Positions 26,691-35,184 of a stretch of 64,000 nt of DNA are shown in pieces. The notes under the pieces were generated by a model. The model made no database searches and had not been told where the DNA came from. It saw nothing but the letters and a program-made list of their open reading frames with translations. The translations under genes and the position numbers were made by a program. Each line of letters begins with the position of its first letter. The stretch's first letter is position 1. This stretch comes from an uncultured Granulosicoccaceae bacterium (GTDB lineage Bacteria; Pseudomonadota; Gammaproteobacteria; Granulosicoccales; Granulosicoccaceae), in assembly GCA_937957915.1 (NCBI GenBank), contig CALGNZ010000028.1, positions 1-64,000 on the forward strand. The letters are read 5' to 3'.

Positions 26691-27221
26691 ATGAAAAAGA
26701 CTGTGGCAGGCGCAGCTGTACTACTTGCGATGGCCGGTAGTGCCGGAGCCGGGACCCTGGATTTTTTGAAAAGCTGGAAATCAAATGATCTCTACATGGG
26801 ATTGCTGATATCAAACAGTGACATATCAGGCGAGAGCGGTCTTGGGCAGGATATGAATGTTTATAACGTAACTCTTGGCCACACGTTGCCAAAGGGGTTT
26901 GCGGTTGAAGGTCGTTTTGGAGCCGGGACTGACCAGATGGAAAGTCTGTTGCAGGATCCTTTGTCGAACTATTTTGCCGGCATGCTCCGATATCACTACA
27001 CGTGGAATAACAACTTGATGGCCTACGCGGCGGCAGGTGCGGCGGTTAGGTCACATAGTGATCTGCTCGAGGTAGACAAGACGCAAACTGGCGCGGCATT
27101 TGCGGTGGGGGTCAATTTATTCGGCTCGAACAGTACGGCGATCAACCTCGAATATTTTTATATGGCTGGCGAGCAGGCTACCAAATCCATCGGTATTGGT
27201 TTCCAGCACTACTTTCGATAG
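26691..27221 (+). CDS. Small outer-membrane beta-barrel protein
   Basis: A 176-residue protein with a classical signal peptide (MKKTVAGAAVLLAMAGSAGA) and a mature domain of alternating hydrophobic strands ending in IGIGFQHYFR, typical of eight-stranded outer-membrane barrels of the OmpX/OmpW or porin-like type. LGHTLPKGFAVEGRFGAG and GVNLFG are strand-turn elements. The function is unknown. The start ATG follows GCGGAG. The Ig-repeat lipoprotein gene begins about 80 bases later on the same strand, so the two may be co-expressed under control of the upstream dyad. Confidence 0.8.
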   Translation: MKKTVAGAAVLLAMAGSAGAGTLDFLKSWKSNDLYMGLLISNSDISGESGLGQDMNVYNVTLGHTLPKGFAVEGRFGAGTDQMESLLQDPLSNYFAGMLRYHYTWNNNLMAYAAAGAAVRSHSDLLEVDKTQTGAAFAVGVNLFGSNSTAINLEYFYMAGEQATKSIGIGFQHYFR

Positions 27222-27299
27222 GCGCTGGTGAGTAATCCCGAACCAGTACACCAGGCCGAATTGTGCATGGGTTGTATGTATAGTTCCAAGAGAACGAAA

Positions 27300-30200
27300 A
27301 TGAAAAAAACATTAGCTTTATTTTTGCTCGCAACGGTCTTCGTTAGCGGCTGTTCGGGACGCAGCGAAGACACTGCGACCGCAGAGGGTGCGTCCGGTGG
27401 TGACCTGGGAGGCGGTGCTCTTACAATTGGTGCGGCGGGGCAGGGTGATGTGGGCGATATTCGTTTGCTCAGTGCCAAGCCAAGTCTCAATACCGGCGTA
27501 GGTGATGTCACCGTAATCACAGCCATTGTGACTGATAGCAGCAACCGCGCTGTGGCGGGCTTTGAAGTTGATTTCTCGTCTGACGGCGGTGTGTTGCAAA
27601 ACGTTCAGTCCACGACTAACGAGTCAGGTGAGGCCATTGCCGAGCTAAGTCTTGCTGGTGATTATCGCAATCGAAATATCACGGTACTGGCGACAGTTGC
27701 AAATGAATCAACTGAAGTGCTGGTGGCCGCGACTGGCACTGTTGTGCAAATGGATGCACCGACGGATCTGTTGGTCGGGCAGACTGCACCAGTGATCTTC
27801 ACACTCACCGCTGGAGATAACCAGCCAATTCCCAATCAGACGCTAACCGTCTCGTCGACTGCAGGTAACACGTTGAGTGAAACCAGTGTGGTCACTGATG
27901 CACTTGGACAGGCTCGTGTGGATGTGGGTACCAGTGAGGGCTCAGATACGCTGGTTGTTGGTGGCCTGTCAGGCTCTCTTAGTCAGTCGTTCTCTCTGAC
28001 GGTCGCTGAAACCGAATCTGATCTGCTGACAGATCTTCGTATTCGCGTGATCAGTGATCAATCATCTATTGAGACGGGTGGCAGAAATATCGCTCGAGTA
28101 ACAACGCTGGTGACTGATGAAGCCAACCGGGCGGTGCCGAATCTAAATGTGTCCTTTCGATCAGACGGCGGCATTCTGCAGAACATAGAAACTACAACTA
28201 ATGACACTGGTGAGGCCTCCGCAGAACTGAGTTTGGCCGGGGACTACCGCAACCGCAATATTACAGTCACTGCTACCGTCGGTGACGATGAGGCCAGCTT
28301 GTTGGTCGCGGCAACGGGCACATCCCTTGAAATCGAAGCGCCGGACGACTTAATTGTTGGCCAGACAGGTACGGTAACGTTCACGCTCAGTGCCGGAGAT
28401 GGTCAGGCGATTCCGAACCAGGAGGTGGAAATCGTATCGGCAGTTGGTAACAGCCTCAGTAGTTCTGTTCTCAGCACCAATGCTGTGGGTCAGGTTGTTT
28501 TGACTATGGGTACCGACGCCGGTGCTGACACGCTCACCGCCTCTGCTCTTGATGGTACGGTTTCCAGGGCCTTCCCGATACCAGTTGCGACCAGCGTTCA
28601 GGATGTTGCCACTGAAGTCAGAATAAGAGTGATCAGCAATGAATCCGCAATTGAAACGGGTGGCAACGACATAGCCCGTATCACGACGCTGGTTACGGAT
28701 GAATCAAACAGAGTAATCAGTGGCAAAGAAGTGCAGTTTTCTTCAACGGGTGGTGTGTTGCAAAACATCTCGGCAGTTACCAATGAGGCCGGGCAGGCTA
28801 CCGCGGAACTCAGTCTGGCAGGTGACTACCGTAACCAGGAGATAACAGTTCAGGCGATTGTTGACGATCAGATTGGTAGTGTAAAAGTGTCAACCAGTGG
28901 CAGCAATGTATCAATTGCTGGCCCCACCGCGCTTGTCACAGGAAATACCGCGGAGCTAGAGATAACACTTATCGGCGGTAATGATCAGCCTATAGCTAAC
29001 GAGCCCATTCAGATTTTGTCTAGCGCAGGCAACAGCATCAGCAATGCAAGCCCCACGACTAATGCATCAGGTAAGGTGCTGGTTACTGTTGGAAGTACTG
29101 CCGGGGATGATGTTATTACTGTGAATGCGCTGGATACCACTGTGACAGCTACTCACATTATTAATGTCGCGGAAGATATTCTTGCCGTCGAGACAGTCAC
29201 GGGTGTCGACTATGGTTCGTTACCGGTCGACAGCTTTTGGCCATTCCAGGTTCGTTGGGAAAGCAGTGGCAGTCCGGTAGTCGGCCAACAGTTGAAGTTT
29301 GGAATAACCGCAGGCGTTGTACGTCAGGGTGGCTCAAACGACGCCGGTGGCAGCAGTGTTCTGGCGACAACCGATGCCAACGGCATTGCAACAATAGAAG
29401 TTAAGTCGAACAGTGCGGGTCCGGCTACTATTGCTTTTGCTGATGATGTTGACTCTGATCCATTCTCGCAATTCGATATTGAGTTTGTGGCGTTTAATGT
29501 CACTACAATCAGTGTTGCAGCTGCACCTGCCAGTGTGGCTACCGGTAATCCGAGTACGGTGTCTGCAATAGTGACTGATGATTTCGGTAACCCGGTAAAA
29601 GATGTTGTTGTTGAGTTCAGCAGCCCGGATCTGAGGGGGGGTAATCTGTCACCGGTTACAGCGGTAACCGATAGTGATGGCAAAGCGAGAATTACATTTA
29701 CCGCCGGTAATTTGCCAACCCAGGAAGGTGAAATATCTATATTTGCCACTGCGGCAGACACACCTTCTGTCGAAGACAACGTGCGTATGACTGTAACGGA
29801 AAGACAGTTAAATGTGATTATCGGTTTATCTGGTAACGTTGCTGAAGCCGATAACGATACGCGCTACCTCAAGGCTGGTGTTGTGCAGGTTACGGACGGT
29901 GTTGGTCGGCCAGTACCGGATGCATCAATACTCGTAACACTAAACCCGGTTACCTATCGATATGGTCGAATGGTTACTGTAGATATCAATGGAGATGGTG
30001 AACCTGATCAGTGGGCAAGGGCGACTGAATTCACTCAGGCCCATGCTGACGCTCGTATTGCAATTGGCCTTGATCCAACCACCTTTTCATACTCGTTCAC
30101 GTGTTCATCTGAAGACAAGAATGGAAACCGTATACTCGATACGCAAGTAGAGGATACCAACGGAAATGGCGTGCTGGATGCCAATGAAGACACCAATGCC

Positions 30201-30560
30201 AATGGTATTCTGGACGTGAATGAAGATGTAAACGGCAACGGTGAGCTTGATCCACGAGATCCGGCGTTGATAACAGAAGACCAGATCAATACACCAACGG
30301 TTATTGGTGGAGAGATTACCACTGACTCTAATGGAGTCGGGTTCTTCTCACTCGCCTATCCACAAAGCAACGCCCTTTGGTTTGACGTGTCGATCAATGC
30401 AAGAGTGCAGGCGCTGGGCACCGAGTCGGTAGCACAGTACGAGACACCATTGGCGATAGCGACAAAGGATATCGAAGATCCGGACCAGCAGCCACCTAAC
30501 TGGGCAAGCCCTTACGGTGAGTTTGACTACAACAACCAGCCAGTTTGCGAACGGCCCTGA
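27300..30560 (+). CDS. Large Ig-like repeat lipoprotein
   Basis: The ATG at 27300 gives a lipoprotein signal MKKTLALFLLATVFVSGC with lipobox VSGC (Cys18); a GTG 72 bases upstream would place non-signal sequence first and is rejected. The 1086-residue product consists largely of bacterial Ig-like (Big_1/invasin-type) domains. A composite unit of about 195 residues, each with a SLAGDYRN block, occurs three times between about residues 55 and 620, followed by further Ig-like domains with AIVTDDFGNPVKDVVVEF. Near residues 939-989 four short DxNGNGxLDxxE loops resemble EF-hand or thrombospondin-type calcium loops. It is probably a surface-exposed adhesin or matrix protein (inference). A strong terminator follows. 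Confidence 0.87.
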   Translation: MKKTLALFLLATVFVSGCSGRSEDTATAEGASGGDLGGGALTIGAAGQGDVGDIRLLSAKPSLNTGVGDVTVITAIVTDSSNRAVAGFEVDFSSDGGVLQNVQSTTNESGEAIAELSLAGDYRNRNITVLATVANESTEVLVAATGTVVQMDAPTDLLVGQTAPVIFTLTAGDNQPIPNQTLTVSSTAGNTLSETSVVTDALGQARVDVGTSEGSDTLVVGGLSGSLSQSFSLTVAETESDLLTDLRIRVISDQSSIETGGRNIARVTTLVTDEANRAVPNLNVSFRSDGGILQNIETTTNDTGEASAELSLAGDYRNRNITVTATVGDDEASLLVAATGTSLEIEAPDDLIVGQTGTVTFTLSAGDGQAIPNQEVEIVSAVGNSLSSSVLSTNAVGQVVLTMGTDAGADTLTASALDGTVSRAFPIPVATSVQDVATEVRIRVISNESAIETGGNDIARITTLVTDESNRVISGKEVQFSSTGGVLQNISAVTNEAGQATAELSLAGDYRNQEITVQAIVDDQIGSVKVSTSGSNVSIAGPTALVTGNTAELEITLIGGNDQPIANEPIQILSSAGNSISNASPTTNASGKVLVTVGSTAGDDVITVNALDTTVTATHIINVAEDILAVETVTGVDYGSLPVDSFWPFQVRWESSGSPVVGQQLKFGITAGVVRQGGSNDAGGSSVLATTDANGIATIEVKSNSAGPATIAFADDVDSDPFSQFDIEFVAFNVTTISVAAAPASVATGNPSTVSAIVTDDFGNPVKDVVVEFSSPDLRGGNLSPVTAVTDSDGKARITFTAGNLPTQEGEISIFATAADTPSVEDNVRMTVTERQLNVIIGLSGNVAEADNDTRYLKAGVVQVTDGVGRPVPDASILVTLNPVTYRYGRMVTVDINGDGEPDQWARATEFTQAHADARIAIGLDPTTFSYSFTCSSEDKNGNRILDTQVEDTNGNGVLDANEDTNANGILDVNEDVNGNGELDPRDPALITEDQINTPTVIGGEITTDSNGVGFFSLAYPQSNALWFDVSINARVQALGTESVAQYETPLAIATKDIEDPDQQPPNWASPYGEFDYNNQPVCERP
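27470..29180 (+). repeat. Three ~583-bp Ig-domain repeats
   Basis: Three composite units lie about 583 bp apart, marked by the SLAGDYRN coding segments near 27649, 28232 and 28813. The units are clearly homologous in protein sequence but diverged at the DNA level, so they are old duplications and not a fresh expansion. Confidence 0.8.
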
Positions 30561-30593
30561 TATAAGCCGCGCCAAGGCAAAGGTAAGATGATG

Positions 30594-30619
30594 AGCGCCC
30601 TGTATCAACAGGGCGCTTT
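30594..30619 (+). terminator. Rho-independent-type terminator after the Ig lipoprotein gene
   Basis: A perfect 9-bp stem AGCGCCCTG/CAGGGCGCT with a 6-base loop begins 34 bases after the stop codon and is followed by a short T tract. It also faces the end of the convergent DUF1840 gene. Confidence 0.7.
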
Positions 30620-30699
30620 GCGTTCAGGTGGGCTCAACTTTGCGGTATAGCGCGTAAGGCACAACGTGCCGGACAGTTTCAATCCGGGGTGTCATAGGA

Positions 30700-31005
30700 T
30701 CACTGAGGCTTCCACATCAGATAACCACCCTTTTCTACACACTCTTCCAGTAATTTGATCAATGGCACGGCGCGAGTTTTTATTCGAACACTATCGTCGT
30801 CTGCGTCGGCGTTTTTATCATCGTTTGTGTCGTCCGGGACGGACTCAAGTGCCTGGTTTAAGTGGGCAAGCGCATCCGGTACATCTTCTTCTCTTATTGC
30901 ACCCTCCGGTTGACCGGACTGCCCCATCATTTTTAATAAGGTGCTGGCAACATTGCCAAACATCACGATACTTCCTGTGCGTTCGCCCTGTATCTCGATA
31001 AGCAT
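30700..31005 (-). CDS. DUF1840 family protein
   Basis: A 101-residue cytoplasmic protein with the DUF1840 pattern: a start MLIEIQGERTG, the block VMFGNVASTLLKMMGQSG, and the C-terminal RAVPLIKLLEECVEKG. An acidic stretch (DDTNDDKNADADDD) near residues 58-71 joins the two halves and is longer than usual. The function is not known. The ATG at 31005 is chosen because GGAG lies ten bases upstream; ATG at 31014 is the alternative. The longer in-frame extension to 31116 is not supported by the family. Confidence 0.85.
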   Translation of the reverse strand: MLIEIQGERTGSIVMFGNVASTLLKMMGQSGQPEGAIREEDVPDALAHLNQALESVPDDTNDDKNADADDDSVRIKTRAVPLIKLLEECVEKGGYLMWKPQ

Positions 31006-31157
31006 GACTGACATACTCCGGTAAATACCAAAATGGTAACACACGTTGCTTAACGGGGCTTTCTGCCTGCTTGTTATAGCCGGATTCGGAAGGGCCAGCT
31101 CTAGTTTTTTTGACATTATCTTGTAACAGAACAGCTACAAGAGATGATCAATATTTT

Positions 31158-31189
31158 TGTTTTAACTGAGGGTTGTTCAATGCTACAAT
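31158..31189 (+). promoter_or_regulatory. Possible extended -10 promoter for a small RNA
   Basis: TGCTACAAT at 31181-31189 contains TACAAT preceded by TGn, an extended -10 element. Upstream TTGTTT (31158-31163) or TTTAAC (31161-31166) could serve as a weak -35. No coding start follows within a useful distance, but a strong terminator does. Confidence 0.35.
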
Positions 31190-31195
31190 TCTCAC

Positions 31196-31268
31196 ATCAT
31201 GAGGCACGCTGGCCAAGCCAGAAAGTACCGATTGGGGGTGGGGCAACGCTAGTCGTTGCCCCTTTTTT
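31196..31268 (+). ncRNA. Candidate small RNA of about 73 nt
   Basis: Between the putative extended -10 element and a strong intrinsic terminator lies a short stretch with no convincing reading frame. It contains a small CTGG/CCAG hairpin near 31210-31222 before the terminator stem. This layout (promoter, ~45 nt body, terminator) is typical of a stand-alone sRNA. I do not recognise it as a known family. A 17-codon reading frame starting at 31199 overlaps it but has no ribosome site. Confidence 0.35.
31240..31268 (+). terminator. Strong intrinsic terminator
   Basis: Stem GGGGCAACG/CGTTGCCCC (9 bp) with a 5-base loop, followed by six T residues. It points rightward but no rightward gene ends here, which is the main reason to suspect a small RNA upstream. 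Confidence 0.82.
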
Positions 31269-31475
31269 ATGGGCGTTGCAAAACTCCCGGACGAGCGCAA
31301 CCGGTCACACTATTTCATAGCTGTTGTATAAATAAGACAACAGTTGTGTTTGCACATCTGCAAGCCACTGGTGTCGACAAAGTTATTGGGTTCATGTCGC
31401 CGACAAGCCGATATGGTCGTCAGCTATTTCAGGTGCCTGGTTCTATTTTCGCAAGTGCGCGCTCGGGTTATGTGG

Positions 31476-34400
31476 TTACCGGCTCTTGTCATCAACCAAT
31501 AGTATTTCTACGCGCCTGTTCTGTTGTCTGCCCTCAACGGTGGCATTGTCAGCAACCGGATCAGTGTCGCCAAGACCGCTGACGCTCAGCAAATTCGCAG
31601 CAATACCGCTGTTTCTGCTTAAAAAGTTCGCAGTAGAAACCGCCCGTGCCATCGACAACCCCCAATTGTCGATAAATCTCTTTTCAAGCCTTGCACCCAG
31701 TGGTGTGTTGTCAGAATGACCCTCGACAACAATCTTTCTGTTTTCCACATCGGCAATAGAGTTTCCAACGCTGGCAAGGACACTTGAACCTTCCTCCGTG
31801 AGTTGTGAGCTTCCGGGTCGAAACAATGTGTTGGAGCCTACGCTGATTGCTATAGTCTGATCGTTCTGCAGCTCCACGTTTGCATTTGACAAGCCGGCTG
31901 CAACTAATTTTGATTTGATCGACTCTGTCAGTAGAGTGGAAGCGTTTCTGTGTCTGGTCAGGGCGTCGGCGTTTGCCTGCTTCTCGCTCATTAGCCTGGC
32001 CAGAGCACTTTTTCGATCTGCCAGTCGCTCATCGGATGCGCGTAACTCCTTGCGCATTTGTTCAAGACTCGATTCGACGCTGTCCTGGCTTTGTTTCAGT
32101 AGTTCATTGAGATTCGCTAAATCTGCATCCAGTGCGGAGACCTGCTTTGTAAGTTTTTCTTTTTCTTCTCCGGCTACTGAAAGCGCCGCCTGAATTGTGT
32201 CAATTTGTGTTTGTTTCTGTTTGAGCTGCTCGTCTTTGTCCAGCAATGTGGCTTCCAGCGACGTAGCTTCGGTTTCAGTTTGCGTCAGTCTGGATTCAAT
32301 GTCAGTAACCAGTGATTGGCTCTCGGCTATTGTAGCTTCCAGCATTTCGTTTCTATTGATCTGCTCGTTTAGTTGCTGTGTCGTTGCCGATAAATCAGAA
32401 TCAAGTGTAGCGTTCATCTGTTGCACGGCTTCGAGTTGAGCGAGTTGCTCAGTAGCTTCACGGTAGCTGCTATTCAACTGTTCCAGTTGTTGTGTCGTTG
32501 CGGTTAAATCACTGCTGAGCGTGGTGTTCGTCTGTTGCACGGCTTCGAGTTGAGCGAGTTGCTCAGTAGCTTCACGGTAGCTGATATTCAACTGATCCAG
32601 TTGTTGTGTCGCTGCGGTTAAATCACTGCTGAGTGTGGTGTTTGTTTGTTGCACTGCTTCGAGTTGACTGAGTTTTTCGGTAGCCTCGCGGTAGCTGCTA
32701 TTCAATTGCAGCAGTTGCTCTTCCAGACGTGTGATTTTCTGCTTGTCTTCGAGAGTTTTTGCCTTGAAGCGATTGAGGGTTGTCTGCGTGTCTTGTTCGA
32801 ATTCCTGCCGCAGGCTTTCCGCCAGCGTCAGTGCTTCTGATTCACTCGCAAGATTATCGCGTACCGTTGTCAGTTCGTCTTCGAGGCGGCTTGTTTGTGT
32901 TTTGAGTTGTTCGACTGTTTGCTTCTCGGCACTTAAATTTTCCTGAAGCAATGCAACTTCAGCAGCAGAACTTTCGGATTGACTGTTCAGCTGCGTGCGA
33001 TAGTCTTCAGCGAGTGCTGTAGTCTGCGCTAACTCGTTGGTGAGTCGTGCCTCTGTTGCCTCGAGTTCAGCAATTTTTTGTGCACGAATACTGAGCTCGT
33101 TGCCTGATTCAGTATCGCTGGCCTCGGCTGCAAGCTTCATTGTCTCCAGCTGGTCGTCGAGCTGATTTTGCTGTGTGCGCAATTCAGCGACGCGCTGATC
33201 CCGGGTTACAAGGCGCGCTTTCAAATTGCCGATTGTTGCGTCGTACTGCTGCGCCAGTGCTTCATGATTCGCGATTGCAGTATCCAGTTCGGTGTTAGAT
33301 CTGGTCAACGCCGAAGACAAACTGGCTTCCTTTTCCTTCGCTGCAGCGGCGAGTTGTCGCACTCTCGCGTTTAGTTGCGTGTTTTGCTCGTCCAGTCTGC
33401 TGATTGCCAGGTGCTTCTCCAGTGCGTCAGCTTTAAAGCGTTCGAGTGTGGTGCTTGATTCGAGCTGTAGTGAGCCAAAGGACTGTTCACGGGTTTGCAG
33501 TGTCCTGTTTAGTTCTTCATTTTGGATGGCAGCCAGCTGAAGCTCTTCCTGCATTGCCCGTTGTTGTTCCCGAGCATCGCTCAGCTGTGTTTCCGTGTTA
33601 CGCAGTTGGCCCTCTGTGTCGTCGAGTTCTTTGTGCAGTCGGGAATTCTGCTCTTCAACTTTCTCGATTTTCTGGGCAAGATCTGCGTTGTTCTTACCAA
33701 AGCCCAGCAATTCAGTGCGTGAACTGTCGACTTGCTGCATCAGTTCAGTTTGTTGTTCCGCTAATTGAGAAAGCTGTGCTTTTGATTGTTCTAATCGTCC
33801 TTCCAGTCGTTTGTTTTCTGCTGTTAAGTTGGCCTGAACTATTTTTGTCTCCTGCGTCAGTTTGTCTCGTTGTGCGCGTACATTTTCAAGTTCATTGAGC
33901 AGCGATTTATTTTGCTGATCGCGTGTCTGAATTTCGTTTTTCAACCCGCTAATTTCTAAAGACGTGGCTTTGTTGCTTTGCTGCTGGTCTTTCAGTGATT
34001 GTTGTTGCGCTTCGTTTAAAAGCGCCAGTTCCCTGGTGAGCGCCAGTACATCCTCCTGTTGTTTTCGTTCGATGCGCGACTTGTCGAGCAATTGTTGTTT
34101 TATGGTCTGGAGCTGCGTGTTCTTTTGCTCCAGCTCCTGTGTGATCTTCAGCCTGAATTCACTGGCTTGTTTAATTTCATTGGATGAAGTGGATACGTTG
34201 GTCTGTAGCTGTTGAATGGCCGACTGCTGTTTCTCAATTTCCGATTGACTGTCTATGATTTTTTGATTTTGCTCATCGAGCTGTTGGCGCAATTCGGTGT
34301 TTTCGTTTGCCAGTGATACGTATGACTGGGAGAAATTTCTGAACAGGCGATCATCGAGTTGGCGAGATTGATCGCTGGCTTCGGTTTCCTTAATTACGGT

Positions 34401-34817
34401 AAAGAGGCGTTTGCGATATTCGTCGCGCTGGATGCGCAGTGCATCGGACAGGTTGGCCAGATCTGTTGCTCGCTGTTCAAGGCGACCAACGGTTTTTTTA
34501 TTTTCTATGAGCTTTTGTTTGTATTCGAGCAGTAGGGGATCGTCCTCCCTGAGCTGGCTGGTCAGGACTGAGCGTTCGTTTTGTAGTTGTTTTACCAGCC
34601 AGTCCATCCTGTCAACACTTAGTTGATGGCAGGCGATGCGCTTTGTAACGTTTTGTTCGTTGAGAGTGTCGTTGTTAAAGAGGGTTGTGCACTCGGCGTC
34701 AGAAATGTTGACGCGTTGTTCTTGAGCGACTGCATTGGCGGACAACGCGGTAACACAGAAGGTAAACAGAGTTGACAAACACGTCAATCGAATACTACTG
34801 GATACAGTTGTAGTCAC
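31476..34817 (-). CDS. Long coiled-coil protein with C-terminal OmpA/MotB peptidoglycan-binding domain
   Basis: The 1113-residue protein starts with a signal peptide ending near LSANAVAQ (residue 32). From about residue 60 to 970 it is almost entirely Gln/Glu/Leu-rich heptad-like sequence, predicted as a very long coiled coil. The C-terminal ~130 residues form an OmpA-like domain with NTLFRPGSSQLTEEG, VEGHSDNTPLG and NRRVEILLVD, which binds peptidoglycan non-covalently. Three nearly identical 38-residue units are found in tandem in the coil. Such a protein could span the periplasm, tethering or spacing envelope layers, or act in motility or division; the role is unknown. No flagellar or division genes are adjacent. 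Confidence 0.88.
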   Translation of the reverse strand: MTTTVSSSIRLTCLSTLFTFCVTALSANAVAQEQRVNISDAECTTLFNNDTLNEQNVTKRIACHQLSVDRMDWLVKQLQNERSVLTSQLREDDPLLLEYKQKLIENKKTVGRLEQRATDLANLSDALRIQRDEYRKRLFTVIKETEASDQSRQLDDRLFRNFSQSYVSLANENTELRQQLDEQNQKIIDSQSEIEKQQSAIQQLQTNVSTSSNEIKQASEFRLKITQELEQKNTQLQTIKQQLLDKSRIERKQQEDVLALTRELALLNEAQQQSLKDQQQSNKATSLEISGLKNEIQTRDQQNKSLLNELENVRAQRDKLTQETKIVQANLTAENKRLEGRLEQSKAQLSQLAEQQTELMQQVDSSRTELLGFGKNNADLAQKIEKVEEQNSRLHKELDDTEGQLRNTETQLSDAREQQRAMQEELQLAAIQNEELNRTLQTREQSFGSLQLESSTTLERFKADALEKHLAISRLDEQNTQLNARVRQLAAAAKEKEASLSSALTRSNTELDTAIANHEALAQQYDATIGNLKARLVTRDQRVAELRTQQNQLDDQLETMKLAAEASDTESGNELSIRAQKIAELEATEARLTNELAQTTALAEDYRTQLNSQSESSAAEVALLQENLSAEKQTVEQLKTQTSRLEDELTTVRDNLASESEALTLAESLRQEFEQDTQTTLNRFKAKTLEDKQKITRLEEQLLQLNSSYREATEKLSQLEAVQQTNTTLSSDLTAATQQLDQLNISYREATEQLAQLEAVQQTNTTLSSDLTATTQQLEQLNSSYREATEQLAQLEAVQQMNATLDSDLSATTQQLNEQINRNEMLEATIAESQSLVTDIESRLTQTETEATSLEATLLDKDEQLKQKQTQIDTIQAALSVAGEEKEKLTKQVSALDADLANLNELLKQSQDSVESSLEQMRKELRASDERLADRKSALARLMSEKQANADALTRHRNASTLLTESIKSKLVAAGLSNANVELQNDQTIAISVGSNTLFRPGSSQLTEEGSSVLASVGNSIADVENRKIVVEGHSDNTPLGARLEKRFIDNWGLSMARAVSTANFLSRNSGIAANLLSVSGLGDTDPVADNATVEGRQQNRRVEILLVDDKSR
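32370..32705 (-). repeat. Tandem 114-bp repeats in the coiled-coil gene
   Basis: Units repeat every 114 bp (38 codons), marked by TGTTGCAC(G/T)GCTTCGAGTTGA at 32419, 32533 and 32647. The first two copies are almost identical in DNA, and partial copies flank them. The period of 38 residues is close to but not an exact multiple of seven. The near identity points to recent duplication or ongoing recombination. Confidence 0.88.
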
Positions 34818-35184
34818 TGGTATTCCCCACTTGTTTTGTTCACTTCGGAAGGTTTCGCAATTGCGACCTTCCGGCGGTAAAACGAGTATGTACTTACGAA
34901 TGTTTGGTGTAAACCGTATCTGCGTATATTGCTGTCACAATGGCGAATTATTTTACAATTAATCTATGGCTGTTCGACGTCGTTGTTTTGGTTTGACGTA
35001 AACGTTCGCGCGTTATATGTTTTTAAACAACGGTTGTGTGTTGCTGGTAATGAGCAGAGCCAGGTCTGCTCAAACATGTGTTTATGGTGCTCCGTTGTGT
35101 ACATGGGAACCATATCGTCTGGCAATTAGTCGGCAGTAGCGGAAACTCAGGTTCAGGGAATCCGCGTATCAGGGAAGCCTTGTA
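34818..35184. other. AT-rich intergenic region
   Basis: These 367 bases lie upstream of the coiled-coil gene and downstream of argC, both leftward. The promoter of the coiled-coil gene must be here. I see no gene, RNA or clear hairpin. Confidence 0.4.

Larger units (their letters stand above)
31006..31475. other. Intergenic region with candidate small RNA
   Basis: These 470 bases lie between the DUF1840 start and the end of the leftward OmpA-domain gene. They contain the possible promoter, transcript and terminator listed separately (31158-31268). Right of that I see no gene. Confidence 0.5.

Noticed and set aside
31199..31252. 17-codon reading frame before the strong terminator
   Set aside because: It has no ribosome site and its end runs into the terminator stem; a non-coding transcript explains the layout better.
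33446..33898. Several open frames opposite the coiled-coil gene
   Set aside because: Long Gln/Glu/Leu-rich coding sequence leaves the opposite strand open. None has a ribosome site or recognisable domain.
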